In this document: one piece after another, positions 39,338 through 53,509 of the stretch
Position numbering within the stretch: the stretch's first letter is position 1
How the letters are laid out: each line of letters starts with the position of its first letter
Source of the DNA: Dipetalonema caudispina
Taxonomy: Eukaryota; Nematoda; Chromadorea; Rhabditida; Onchocercidae
Reading direction: 5' to 3'
Assembly: GCA_013365325.1 (NCBI GenBank)
Contig: JABVXV010000253.1
Span: 1 to 64,000 of the forward strand
DNA length: 64,000 nucleotides
The notes under the pieces: generated by a model
Databases searched by the model: none
Seen by the model: only the letters and a program-made list of their open reading frames with translations
Told to the model about the DNA's origin: nothing
Made by a program: the position numbers and the translations under genes

Positions 39338-42300
39338 GAATTAAAAAAAAGGAAAAAAAAAAGAAGGACTTATGGAAATGATTATCTAATAACAATTTTG
39401 GAAAAATGATGAACTACTAAAGTTTTTCTAAAATCCTATATATATATATATATAGATTTATTGATTAAGATTAAGGAATAACAAATAAAAATATTTTTTT
39501 TTTTTTTGCATTTTTTAATTCATTAATATATTGTTAGCATTATCATCTCGTTAAGATTGATTTGAAACTACCTATAATTACTTATTATTATTAGTATTTT
39601 AATTCTGATGATCATATTCAAATTAGATTATGCATATTAGTGTGGCGGCACATATAATGAAAATAGTGATAATTATTGATGAATTATTTACTATTATTAT
39701 TATTATTATTATCATTACCATTATCATTATCAATATTATTTTCATTACCATTATTATTATTATTACCTTCATTAATTATTACTATTAACATAATTATTTT
39801 GCTTATTTCTAGTAATAACATCAAGTATCATAGAGTATAAATAAGATATCATATGGGAATATTTATTCCAAATTAATTAATATTGATACCTGTTGAGATT
39901 ACACCTGTAATTTTAACTAGCTAACATTATTTATGATGAAAAAAAGGAAAAAAGTTTGTAAAATGCCATTTACCTGGAATAAAAAAATACGAAGAAGGTA
40001 ATATAAAAGAGATGAAAATGACCTTGACAAATGATGGGGAAAGGTATAAAATGATGGGGAGATAAATTGTATGATGGGAAGGTTAATTAAAATAGGACGG
40101 GGGTATGGGAGACGGGGGGTTGAAAAGCGGTAGACGGGGGGAAATGAGAGAGGTAAAAATGATGCATCATATCATCCGATTAAATTTCTTCATCGATCAA
40201 AATTAACAATTTCTCTCTTTTGCTACCTTACCATTTTATGTTTATATGATAAAATGTGTAAAAATTATTGATATCTTAGTAAATAATTATTTTATATGAT
40301 AATTAATTACTTCTATCCTCTATCATCTTTCCATATCATTTCTAATTTTTATCCTATTTTGATATAATTATTAAATAATTATTTCTATTTTTCTTAATAT
40401 CATACTAGTATTTTATCGTAATAGATTGTTAATTGTATATAAATGATAATTAATAATGATAAATTGATATTACTGATATAAAATTGTTTACGTGAATCAT
40501 ACCTTTGTATTTTCTTATCTTGTAACCACGTAAATTACGTAAGCAATTTTAAATAACACTTATAATTATAATATAATATAATTATAATTCAAAAACCAAG
40601 ATTTTTGAATTTTATTCCTTCATTTCCAAAAAAAAAAAAAAAAAAAAAAGTCGGGGGAAGATAAAATATTTGTTAAGATTAAGCTAATTTATTTTGTTCA
40701 AACTTACTCATACCCTTTAACATAAGCATTTTCATCATTCATTTCATCTAATTCATACATATCTAATGACTTAATGCTGTCATTTAATCCATATATTTGT
40801 TGGCTAAATTAAATTTGCCATTTACATAAAAATATCAAAAAAAAAAAAAAAAAAATAGCAAATTTTAACTTTGATCAAATCTTATCAATTATAATCTTTC
40901 CAATAATTTATTAAATAAACCTAATATAAAAAAAATAATAATAAGCTAATTTATGCATATTTAAAATATCAATATATAATAGTTAAGCGAGCAAAAAAAA
41001 AAAAAGAAAAATTTACAAAGGCAGAAAAAAAAAATCTGTTTAACATTTTTTTTTTTTATCCATTAGCTATTTTTACTCTCTCTTTCTCTTTCTCTCTTCT
41101 CCTTTCTAAGGTTGATTTATTTGCTCATTTATCTATCGATGAAAATTTATTTGATGATAATTACAATAACGATATTGATTACAATGGTTATCATTATAGA
41201 CGATTAATGAGTAAATGATATATTAGTTTGATTAATTGAATTGTTTTAATGATTGTATTAGATGATAATTTTGGATTGCAATCAACCATGGATTGAAAAT
41301 GTTTGTTGAAGAAGAAATTTGTTAGTGACAGTGATGATGATGATGATGATGATGTTGATGATAATGATGGTTGTCAATGGCATTTTGATCGTTAATATTT
41401 GCTGATACAAATCGATCCATTCTATACCATTTAGATGGGTAGAAAAGAGGAGGAAAAGCTTAAAACATCGATACATCAATCGTATCATACATACCATTTC
41501 AATTATAAAACATCACTCCTCCTCCTCCTCCTATCTCATTTCTCCTCTACCATTACATCTTTTAAAATGTAAAACGAAAAGCAAAAATTCATCATTTATA
41601 TGCCATTCTATTAATTAACATTTAATGTTATTTATAATGCTAATTAATAATTGATCAATCTTCCTTTTTTTTTTTTTTTTTTATTCAAAAATTTCATTTC
41701 TATCCCAATTTTTTTTTTGTTCATTTAATTAAAATACTATTCGATTTTAATACGATTAATCATTTATTTTTTTTTTTTAATTTTAAATTTGCTACTCATT
41801 TGATTTTCCTTTTTTATTGTTAATTTCATTTTTAGTAAGAAAAAAAATTACTGTTTTTTGCAAAATTTTATTCTTATCTTTTTCTTTTTTTTCCTTTTTT
41901 GAATACTTTTAATAGCTAATAATAAATATGCATGTCATTTATTCGTACTATAATTAAATTTTAGACTATTATTAGAATTTCTTCTTTATTTTATTTCTTC
42001 GGTTCTTTTCTTTACTTTCTTGCAAAATATCGAAACTAGAATAATTAATTAATATAAAATAATAGATCTAGAATAACTAATTAGTTTATATCATTCTTAC
42101 CATCAATGATGATATATGTGTAATTGCAAAATATTTTTTTCAAATGATATTTTTATAAGTATGAGATTTTATCTTCTGTTAACATTAATTATGATTGTAA
42201 TTACGATTAAATTAATAATTTAATCGTAATTACAAAAGTTTGAAGTAATAATTTCTGGATTTATTCATGAATCGAAAAAGCTATTTCCCCAAGAAATTAG

Positions 42301-43411
42301 TTATTCATTATTTCATCTCTAATCATTTATTACCTCATTTGCATTCATAGTTTTTCACAAGTTTAATTATGAAAATAATTATGCTAATATTTAATCATAC
42401 ATCTTCAATCATTGGATGTTAAAATTTAAAATAGTCTTGAATTTAAAATACTACTCTCAATGATAAGTCATAATCTGATGATCAGTGCGAATTGTTGCAT
42501 AAATAATACCTTTTCTTACTTTCTTATATTCATCATTTACTAAATCCTAAGGAACATATGGAATTTTTCGTAACAATAACTTTTAAAATCGATGAAAATT
42601 AAAAAATTTTTTTAACTTAAATTATACGAAAAATATCAATTTGTTAGAAGATTTTTATACTTACATTTATGATTTTTTGCAAATTTTTCATTTCAATTTT
42701 CTAATGAAATTTAAAAAAGGCTACGATTTTCCCCATTTTGATGAACTATTTGTAGCAATCAATTATTAAGCTTAAATAATACACAAAGAATAAATAAGCA
42801 TCATTACTTTTTTAAGAATTTAAAACGATGAAATTCAAAGTTATATTGAAAGTCAAAATTAAATAAAATACATTGTGTAATGCAAAAACAAAAGAAATCC
42901 ACTTTTTTTCTCAACGATTTTTTTTTTTTTTATTACTCGTAATAATCGGAATTAATTTTTATTAAGTATTTTATAATCAGTTTATTTGTATAAAGAAATA
43001 AACGAAATATTTTGCTAAATTTTATTCTTTTTTTCTTTGTTTTTTGTTTTTTTTTGCTATTTTTCTTTTATGCATTGTATAATAAAAAGTAAAAGAGGTA
43101 TGAAAATTTTCAATTTTCATAGGAATTTTAATAACTTTTTTGTTTCCACTCTTTAACTCATCCATGAAATAATTTTTTGAAATTTCACGAAATTTTTAGA
43201 ATTGAATAAATGTGAAATGAATGTAAAAGTGAATGCTGTTTTTCTTCTCGTAAATTTTTTTCAATCATTTAGAATTTTTTTTAGAAAATAATTTAATGGA
43301 TATCATTGTAAATGAATATAACTTTACGCATCAATAATAATTCATCGTGAAGATGAATTCAATCCTTTTTGCCCAATTTTTATAAATGTCATAGCTAAAA
43401 TTTGCTATGGA

Positions 43412-43445
<34 letters not shown>

Positions 43446-43893
43446 GGAAGTATCATTGAATTGGAAAATTGAATTTGATATAAAATAAATCTAAAAAGCA
43501 ACAAATAAATCATGGCTTAGTTCATTATCAACAATAATTTGTGAAATTTATTCAAGAAGCTCATGAAGATTTAACAATTGCACGATAAATCTCAAAAAAT
43601 AATTCATTTGAAAAAGTTGTAAAAATACTTTAAGGACCGTTATTCAATGCTGAAATTTTCGTTTTTTTTTTTTTATTTTCAATATAATTTTTCATCTTTT
43701 TCTTCATCGTCGTATTCTTGATAAATGAGGGAGAAGAAAGAAGGATTCATTTGATGTCCTCCATCCTTTTTTTTTATTCGACATCTACGACATCTTCCTT
43801 TTCTTTCCACTTTTTTTTTTTTTTTCATTTCCTTTAACTGTTTGAAGGTCGAAAATGCGCTGTCGTCTGTTGCGTATAATTCATCCTATCCTC

Positions 43894-43928
<35 letters not shown>

Positions 43929-44515
43929 ATAATTGATTTGGAATTTGTTATCAGAAGTAAAGTTCGAAAATAGTTCGTTAAAAAAAAAAAATTTTTTTTT
44001 TTTTTTCATCTACCGATCTTTTCAAGTAGTAAAATTTCATTTCCTTTTTTATTTTTTTTTTATTTTTTCTTGTCTATAGCAATAACCATTTTCATTTTTA
44101 TCAATTCATCCGTCTATCCATTCATCTATTGGTCTATCATTCAATTTATCTATCAATCAATCTATCTATCTATCTATCTATTCCATCCATATTCATTTAT
44201 TCGTCTTATTTCATTTTCATCTAATTTTTTTTTTTTTTTTTTTTTAGTTAACATTTTCATGAAATCGATTAAAAGCGCAGATGTCAAATTTCCTTTTTTC
44301 GATTCTTCCATTCATTCATCCTTCTTTTTATTTTTATTTTAAAAATCATTTAATTTCATTGAAATATTTTTTAAAAATTTAACAAATGCTACTTTTTTTT
44401 TTTCCAAACTGTCGGATCATTTTTATTTTTATAAATTGAAAATTATTGCTTATATCAATAAGTTAGATAGTTTAAAAAAAAAATGCTTTTTTTTTTTTTT
44501 TTTTTTTTTATTTTT

Positions 44516-44548
<33 letters not shown>

Positions 44549-47500
44549 TATACATTCGAAACTTTTTTGATGTAATAGTATTTCCACTAAAATTTCTTCG
44601 TACTTCATCGATTTCTCTTCATTTTTGTAAATTTTTCTCATTATTATTACAATTTTGAATGAGGATAAAGTAGGGTGAGGGGGGGGGGGGAAGAATATTT
44701 TGATAAATTTTGATCAAAAAATTTCAATCACATTATTAGATTTTATTTTACGGATAATATAATAGTTATAAATAGCAAATGATTTTTTTTTTTTTAATTA
44801 TACATAGGAAACGATTTTTTTTTTCACAAAATTTCCACTATTCCTATTTTAATAGTATTCATGTTAGTGAATAAGAATTCAAATACTGAATTTAAAAATA
44901 CGTAAAAAATTCAACTTTTCATTAAAGCAATTAGTATTAATTGATTACTGTACAGAGATTTCCTTAATTTCTTCCTCATTTATTATATTTTCCGCACATA
45001 TCTCAATCTTTTTACTAAGAAAAAAAAAAAAAAAAAAAAAGAAAATAATCTTTTTGACTGATTACGATCTTTTAGTCTAAAAAAAGAATGGATTGAAATT
45101 TCAACTTAGCCGGTCATTTGTTAATTTTCTTTGATCATTGAATTTTGTAATCTTTATAACATTTCCTAATTTCTTATTTATATATATCTATATATACAAG
45201 ACTTTAATTATATAATTTAATATTCTCTCACTTAAATAAACAATTGTCATATTACAGTTTGAAAACTTTTTACAACTACTACTTAGATGTATTATAAAAT
45301 AATAAGTATTAAATTAAAAATAAATTGATTTTATTCTTGAAGGCAAATGTAAGTATGTATTGTGCTTTTTCAACTTAATAACAACTTTTCAATGTTAAAC
45401 AATCATAATTTTTTAAAACAACTAAATAGTACTTGGAAAAAAAAAAAATTCAACCATTTATTGGACACATTTTAATTTTTCAATTTTTCACTTTTCGATA
45501 TCTGATAAAATTATGTCATATTATATGATATCATTTCAATTGTTCATACTGAAATTCTTTCAAAATTTTCACACTTTTTTTTTACAACCATTTCTTCTTT
45601 TTAATTTTTTTTATTTGCTTCTATTATCATTATTACTATTATTCCGTCATTTCATTTTATTTCAAATTTATCATTTTTTATTCATATACTAAAAAGTTTT
45701 CCCAATCAATTATGAGAATAAATTTGTTGAAATTAAACAAACTACATTCAATTTTAAACAAAATATAATTTAACAACATTCAACGATTAATAATCCTACG
45801 ATACTTTTATATTCATTTATTTGTTTCGAGAAAAAAAAAAAAAATAAGAAAGTATGAAAAAGGAAATGACAAAAAAAATGTCACATTAGTTCTTTCTTTT
45901 TCCCTCTGTTACTCCTTTCCTCTCTCTCTCTCTCTCTCTTCATGCATAATAAATTTAATAGTTGAAACTGGGCTTAAATCCCAATCTCAAAAAAAAATTT
46001 TTTTTTTTTTTTCTTTCCATATTCTTCTTCATCCTCATCATTCTTTTTGCTATGCTTCAAGAAAAAGCGGAAAAATTCCCATCAACAAATAATTCATCTT
46101 TTTTCATCCATATTAGACCACTTTTTTTTTTTTTTTTTTTTTTCATTTATTTATTATATCTATAGGCTATTTTTATAATTTACATAAAATTAATGCTTTA
46201 TCTCTTTTTTTTTTCAAGTATGAAAATTTAATTCTATTCCGTTCATTTTTATTTTTTTTAAAAATTATTTGTTGTAATTATATAAAATAAGGAAAAAGAT
46301 GAATGAATGAATGAATGAATGAATGAATGAATGAAATAAGTACTCAGAAGTGTTACTTGAAAATATTGAATTAAAATTCATTAAAATGGGAAAAATATTG
46401 AAATAATTGAAATATTAGTCTATATTTATTAAATGGAATTAAAATATTATATTATTCGTTTGTAATAATGATAATGATTTAAATAGGATAGTGATTGTAA
46501 AAAATCATCAAAATATTTTAGTTTAATTTCAGCTGATTGTAATTTTACTATATTTATTTATCGATTATGAGCTGCTATCACATGATACTGAATATCTTTT
46601 ATCAATGATACTAAGTTATATCTGTAATTATATTTAGAATTTTATTAGTGTGCACATTAATATTATGATATTTTATAATGATTTGATAATCATTAAATTC
46701 TAACATTATTTATTTACTTATTATTTGATGAGCCATTATCATTAGCTGTAATAATAATTTCCCTGAAAATGATTACTATATGATAGTTAGTTATGATTAA
46801 TAAATAAGTATTACTATTTGAGTAGCTGTTATCATTAATTATCACTGTAATTATGAAATATTCGCTAATTAAAGGTTAAATTTGCATAATTTGTTGCGTT
46901 GAAAATGGATTTGTCATTTAATTCATTTAGTGATTTCGAGAAATCGATGAAACGAACATTAATAGAAAAATTTTCTTCATCTTCTATACAAAAATTAAAC
47001 ATTTTATTTGAAAGCAAGAAAAAAAAAACTCTAATAGGAATTAATTTAAAATCTTTTACTTAATAAAAAATTTTTCTAGATTTTTTTTTTTTTTATAAAA
47101 ATACATTTAAAAAAAAAAAAATTTTTTTTTACCTCCAAGAAAATTCCTTTTTTTCTTTTTTACCTGAAAATTATAAATGGTAAAAGAAAAAAAAAAAAGA
47201 CAAGGAGAGAAATAGGAGAAGAAAAAAAGAGATAAAGAAAGGAAGAGAGAGAGAGAGAGAAAGATAGAGAGGAAGAGAAAGAGATGAATAGAATGTATAT
47301 AAAAGGTAAAAATGATGCCAAGAGTTTGTTTGATGAGTAATGTGTATGAGAAAATAGATAGAATAGGATGGAAGAGAGATTGAAATGAATAAAGTAAATA
47401 AGATTTCATCGTATCTTCTCTCTCTCTCTCTCTCTCTCTCCTTCTCTTATTCCTCTCATTTTATTTCTCACAATTTGCTTATATTGAATGAGAAATATGC

Positions 47501-48492
47501 AGATTTAGTGTGGAAGGTTAAAGCTGTAGTAGAATAAATTGATCGAAGTACCCCGAACAGCAAATAGGCACATTAGTTATTGGAGGGATAGTGTCATTAC
47601 TGATGCTTTGGAAAATAAAATGCCCATATACCAACTAATAATGGCGGGGATAGGGAGGTGGAAGGATGAGGCGAGAGGTATTGGTCAAGCAATGGTCAAG
47701 AATGTCATTTCATATGTTATTATCCTACTGGGAGTATAGTTGCAATTGTCAATTTGAATTCATTCTTTCATTTCAAATTTATCAAACTATGCTAAATAAC
47801 TGATCAACAATAACATTTTGTTATTAGTAATATGAGAAGAATTGAATGGTAGGGAAATGAAATATAAATTTGTATTATTTCCTAATTATTCTTTTAGTTG
47901 ATTTGTATTAAAAATATTTTTTAATTTTTAATTTTTTCTTTTATGCTAAAAGTAATTATTGTTGCAATTATTATTCTTTCGCTTTTTTTTTTCCTGCTTT
48001 TTTTTTCTTTTTTTTTTTTTAAATTAATGTAAATTTTAAATTTGATTAATTTTTTGATTTTATAATTTTACATTAGCGCATTGCTTTATTATTATTCCTA
48101 TTTTGATTACTGTCGAAATGTATTATTTATTTTATTTTTTGCAGTTATTTTAAATTAGAAAATTTAACGTAAGAGTTAATATTGTATTCTAACATTCATA
48201 AATCAACGATACATTATTGGAAAGTTTCACTCTTATCTTTAAATCCGGAAAATCTATGCCGGTCCAATGAATATTATTCAAATCCATCAATAGACAGCAT
48301 GCAAAAGGTCAAGAACCTCCTGTAGTTTTATTACTATCATCACTACCATTATAATTTTTGTTAACCACTAATACGGTTTGTTGATATCACTTGTTAATAA
48401 TATTACTATTATTATTATCATTATTATTATCATTATCATCATTACCATTATCATTACTATTATTATTATCATTATTATTATTACTATTATTA

Positions 48493-48589
<97 letters not shown>

Positions 48590-48627
48590 TATTATAATAA
48601 TAATAATAATTATTATTATTATTGTTA

Positions 48628-48661
<34 letters not shown>

Positions 48662-50349
48662 CAATCACTTATTAATATCATTGCTATCACTATTGTTATT
48701 ATTATTATTATTATTATTATTTAATCAATTCTATTTTATATTTCAATTTTTTCAAATTATATTCCAAATTTTCTAAACACTTGTAAATTTGCTTCATTTT
48801 TTCCCCTTAATGATGTAATTTTGATTCTTTGAATAGTTTACAAACTTCTCTTTTCATCTTTCACCATCATTTTGTCCTTCAATAATGATATGAACTCAGT
48901 TCAGGCATTTATACATTTGTTTGTAACCTTTTTTTTTTTGTCGGTGAAAAGAAAAAAAAAAAAAGATATAATATATGTTAGGAAAATAAACGATCATTGT
49001 TTTGTGACCTAATTTATTTGAAATTTAAAATTTAAATCTTCTAAAGCATTGATAATTTAATTTCAGGAAATTTTATCAGTCATTAAACGAAATATTAATT
49101 TAACTTTCATTTCTTAATTTTATAAAATGCAATATAAAAAGTGCCAAATTTTGTAAAAAAAAAAAAAAGAACCTGATGTTATAAAATCTAACATTACTGT
49201 CTTTTAATAGCCTATTATTCGTAATTTATTTCTACTTCTGTTTGGATAATTTCAAGATATAATTTAAATGCAAAACATTGATATAATAATAAGAATTACC
49301 GGGAGGAGAATAGGAAAGAGGCGGGAAATGGAAAAGAGAATTTAATGAAATTCATTAGAGTGAAAGTTTTTTCAAAATATTTTCCTGTTCTCTTATCTTT
49401 TTTTACAAATAAATTAATTCCAATTAATCATTTCTTTGTTTTGTTTCTTGTATTTCCTTTCTTCTTTTTCTTGTCACGTTGACTAAAACAAAATTTTGGT
49501 TTTAAAAATAGCAAAAATCAATGCACGGATCAATTTTACAATTCACTGAATTTTTTTTTTCCATCTAAAAAAGTGTGAAGAGAGAACAAAAAAAGGTATA
49601 GATGGTAAATTCGAGTTAAATTTTTTTTTTTTTAGTTGTCCTAAACATTTGTAATTCCCAATTAGTGCTTTTTTTTCCCACTAATTTAAGAATTTTTAAA
49701 TTTCTTGTGAAAGTAAACGATAAAATAAAAGTATATTTAATAGCTTTACTGAATATTTTTCTTTTCATTATTAATACTAACATTTTTATTTCAAAACTTT
49801 TTGTTTTTTGTTTTGAACGAATTTATCAATCCATACGACTACTTTTTTTTTTTTATCAGAATTATTTTACTGATTTATCAAATTGTAATTAATTTTTACA
49901 ACAGTTCTTTTTTTTTTTCCATTCCACAATTTTACCATTCATTGCTAATAATACATATATATGTGTGTGTGTGTGTGTTTTTTTGCAAATTGTTTTTTCT
50001 TGTTAAATAATTTGGATTTTGAGTATATCTGAAAAATTGAAATTAGAATTTAATCAATTCTTTTCCTGAATTTAACAAAATAAATTCAGCATTCATTGGT
50101 TAATAATTAGCAACCACAGAATAGTTTATCAACTGTAACAAATGTGTATGATATGAAATATATCAATTATTCGTGTCATTTACTTCATTCTTTTGTTTTT
50201 TCTGATAAATATATTCGAATATATTCTTTTCAAGTTTAATTTCAGTTCCATTTTTATTCATAATTTTTTCTTTTTTTTTTTTTTTTTGACCTTATAATTT
50301 AATATTCATTTTTATTCAAAATGTACCCTTTTCATTTGAAGATTTGCTT

Positions 50350-50383
<34 letters not shown>

Positions 50384-53300
50384 TTCTACGTGAAAGTGAA
50401 ATTTATTATCTTTCACGTGATTTAACGTTCATTTTTGTTTATTCATTATTCATAACGTGAGAATAGATTTTTTAATTACGGGCACATGTTACAGATAGAA
50501 TCTATCTTTTTAATATTGTAATATGAATTGATTATTTTTTAAGGAACGTGAAGGTCGGAAGAAAAAAAAAAAAAAATCTGCGGTAGGAGAAAGGGAAAAT
50601 ACTTCTTGGGTGGTAAAATTATTACTTGGGTAAAGTAAATAAATGAATTATACATATATTTGCGATACGGTGGGAAGGCAATGAAGGAAGAAGCATTGTT
50701 ACTATGATAGGTAACAGCATTGATGTGTCATCATTTGATGACCTTTAAAAGTGATTATTGAAAGTGATGGTGAACGATCGAATTGAATACGATATAGGCG
50801 GAACGGGAAAAGATGTAAGAACAACGAAATGAATGAATAGTGAAAAGTGTGAATGGGATTGATAGATTTAGTGAGTGTGAATTGAGAATGGATCGATTCA
50901 AGTCTATTGGTGAATAGATTTGAAGACTAGAATGAATGAATGAATGAATGAATGAAGAAGAAGAATTGAATGGATATGAATGAATGTTGTATAGTATATT
51001 TGTTTATAGATGTAGTACTATTAGAATAGTTAGTAATTCAGTTTTCAAGTACTTCATTATTTGAATAAGACAAACATTATTCATTCGTAAGTTATTTTTC
51101 ACATAATTAACAAAATGGAAGAGGGAAATAATTTTGATGATGAAACTTTTGTTTTTTTTTTTTTTTTTTATTCGGTACTTTATTGGATATTCATTAATTT
51201 ATTATAAATATTTTCCTTTCTTTTTATGATATTTCTATGCTTATGAAAGTGCACTTAATTAATTTTCCTAAATTGTAATTGATGAACTTATCTTTTAGCT
51301 ATATCGATAATGAATTTTCCTTATTATAATCATCCATTTATATAGTAGTATTATCTATTATAATTTTCGTAGCTTTCTCTTATTGAAAATTTTAACTTTA
51401 TTACTAAATAAGATTTAATGTAAAGCTTTAAAAAAAAAAAAAAAAAAACAAAAAAAAACTTTTTCCGAATTCTCTCCACTATTTTCCAGTAAAATTACTG
51501 AAATTGTAGAAGTTAATTGAAATGAATTGATAGTATTTTTGACTATTGTTTCATTGATTATTTTTAGCAATGGGATAGTTTGAAATAATTAGCTAAAATA
51601 ACAATTGTACGAATTTTCATAAATTATTTTATTTTGAAAAATATACTTCCTGATTGAATTTTTCCATTTAATATTTTGATTGTATTTTTTACTTCCTTTT
51701 TTTTTTTTTTTTAGTAATCGAAAAATTACTGTCTGATGATATCTTTTGCAATGAAGTAAATGAATTGGAAACATTTCTGAAAGTTGATGAGAAATAGCAT
51801 GAAAGTAAAATTAGATTAATTTGGCAGATTTCACTTTAATGAATAAAATAGTTTGAAAAATGGATCTTATAGTTTCAAAATTAAAAGGCATATTATTTAA
51901 ATATGAACTGAACCTGTACTTTGTTAAAGAATTTATTGAAAATTATATTAATTCAACCTATTTAATTTTATTTTTTGTTCCAATTGCATTTGCAAATATT
52001 GCTTTGCCTAATTGATGATTAGTAAGTTCGTAAAAATTTCGCTAAGATTTTTCTATTACTGAGCTAATTTCGATTATTTTACCAAATATAATCATTTTAG
52101 GAAAAAAAAAAGTGACACTTTGAAATTTAGAAATTGTAACTTAGAAATATGAAACTTAAAATTGGAAAATTTTGATAATTTATGGAAGATCAAGTTTAGA
52201 AAATTATTTTCAAATTATCTTATCTTGCAAAATTGTTTAATGTAAGCCAGATTTCTTTCTTTTTTTTTTTTTTTTTTTGAATTTATTTACTTCCAGTTTA
52301 ATACTTATTTAGAGTACTCTCTTTGCTGCTACCGTAATGTCATCTATTTTGACTAAATTTTAGGATTGCTTGGTTCATTTGGAATGAAGTAAATAAATTT
52401 GCAAAAAAAAAAAAAAAAAAATTAGGTTGAATATTCTCAAAATTAAACTTAGTCACTCAACAAATTTATGCTCGATTCGATAGGTATTATTTAAATTTTA
52501 ACTAGCAAGATTTCTTGACAACAACATACTTTATATATGAAAAATTTCCAATTTTTCTCTTTCTATTCATTTCTTTAAATTTTGATAATATAAAACATCT
52601 GAAATTAATTAGAAAATTAAATATGAATGAAGTATTTATTAACATTGTTCGATCACAATTTGCTCCTCAAATAATTTGTAACTAATGAATGGATAAGTAA
52701 GTGATAACAGTACTGATAATAGTGCCCTATTAAACTATTTGTGACAATTTTAATATCTGAAATAAAAATATGATTAGCTGTTAGCATTAGTAATCGATCG
52801 ATTTATGTCTAATAGTTAATTAAATATCGTAGTTACGTAAATATACTATTTAAGGTTATTACCAATCAAACATCAACTATGTTAATTTAACTTTCTTCAG
52901 CTGTTCCATTTCCATTTTTTAAAAATTGCTTCTAGGCAAATTTTCCTAACAATTGAAATTATATTTTATCCAATTTTTAAGAAATCTATGATCAGAAGTG
53001 TAATTAGAGGTTATTGTTCAGTGACTGTATCTATTTTAACCATTTCGTAAATTCTATTCTTCGTTAAATTATGATTAGGTATATAATTATAATATCGATT
53101 TTCACATTTTAAGTTTGCACAAAAAAATCGAGCAGCTTTTGTAGTAAAGTTATGCTTATTTTTATTCAATTGTTGTAAAAAATTCCACTTAGCTTCACTT
53201 TGAGTAGAAATAATTTTTTTTTTCAACTTCACTAACTTCAATCTTTCTTTTTTTCCCGACTTAATAATTTTAATTAAATACTAAATAACAATGTTTTTGT

Positions 53301-53477
53301 GTTTCGTAAATAAATTCTACGTAGAAATTGGAAAATTTTATAATTTTGTTTTAATTCTATATTTATTGAATGTATTATTGCGTAAATATCATAGCAGCGG
53401 ATCGAAAATAAATCTTTCTTAATGAATGAATGAATTTAGGAATAAAAAGGAAAAAAAAAAAAAAAAAAAAAAAAAAC

Positions 53478-53509
<32 letters not shown>

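Noticed and set aside
45341..45346. A 6-nt exon GCAAAT before GTAAGTATG in intron 16
   Set aside because: It is in phase, but six bases carry no evidential weight without transcripts.
46301..46335. Regularly spaced repeats as a CRISPR-like array
   Set aside because: The units are contiguous tetramers without spacers. The same applies to all tandem arrays in the window.
47539..47739. 66-residue open frame as a nested gene
   Set aside because: The frame starts at TTG with a stop two codons upstream, shows no splice sites or known motif, and the only internal ATG is late.
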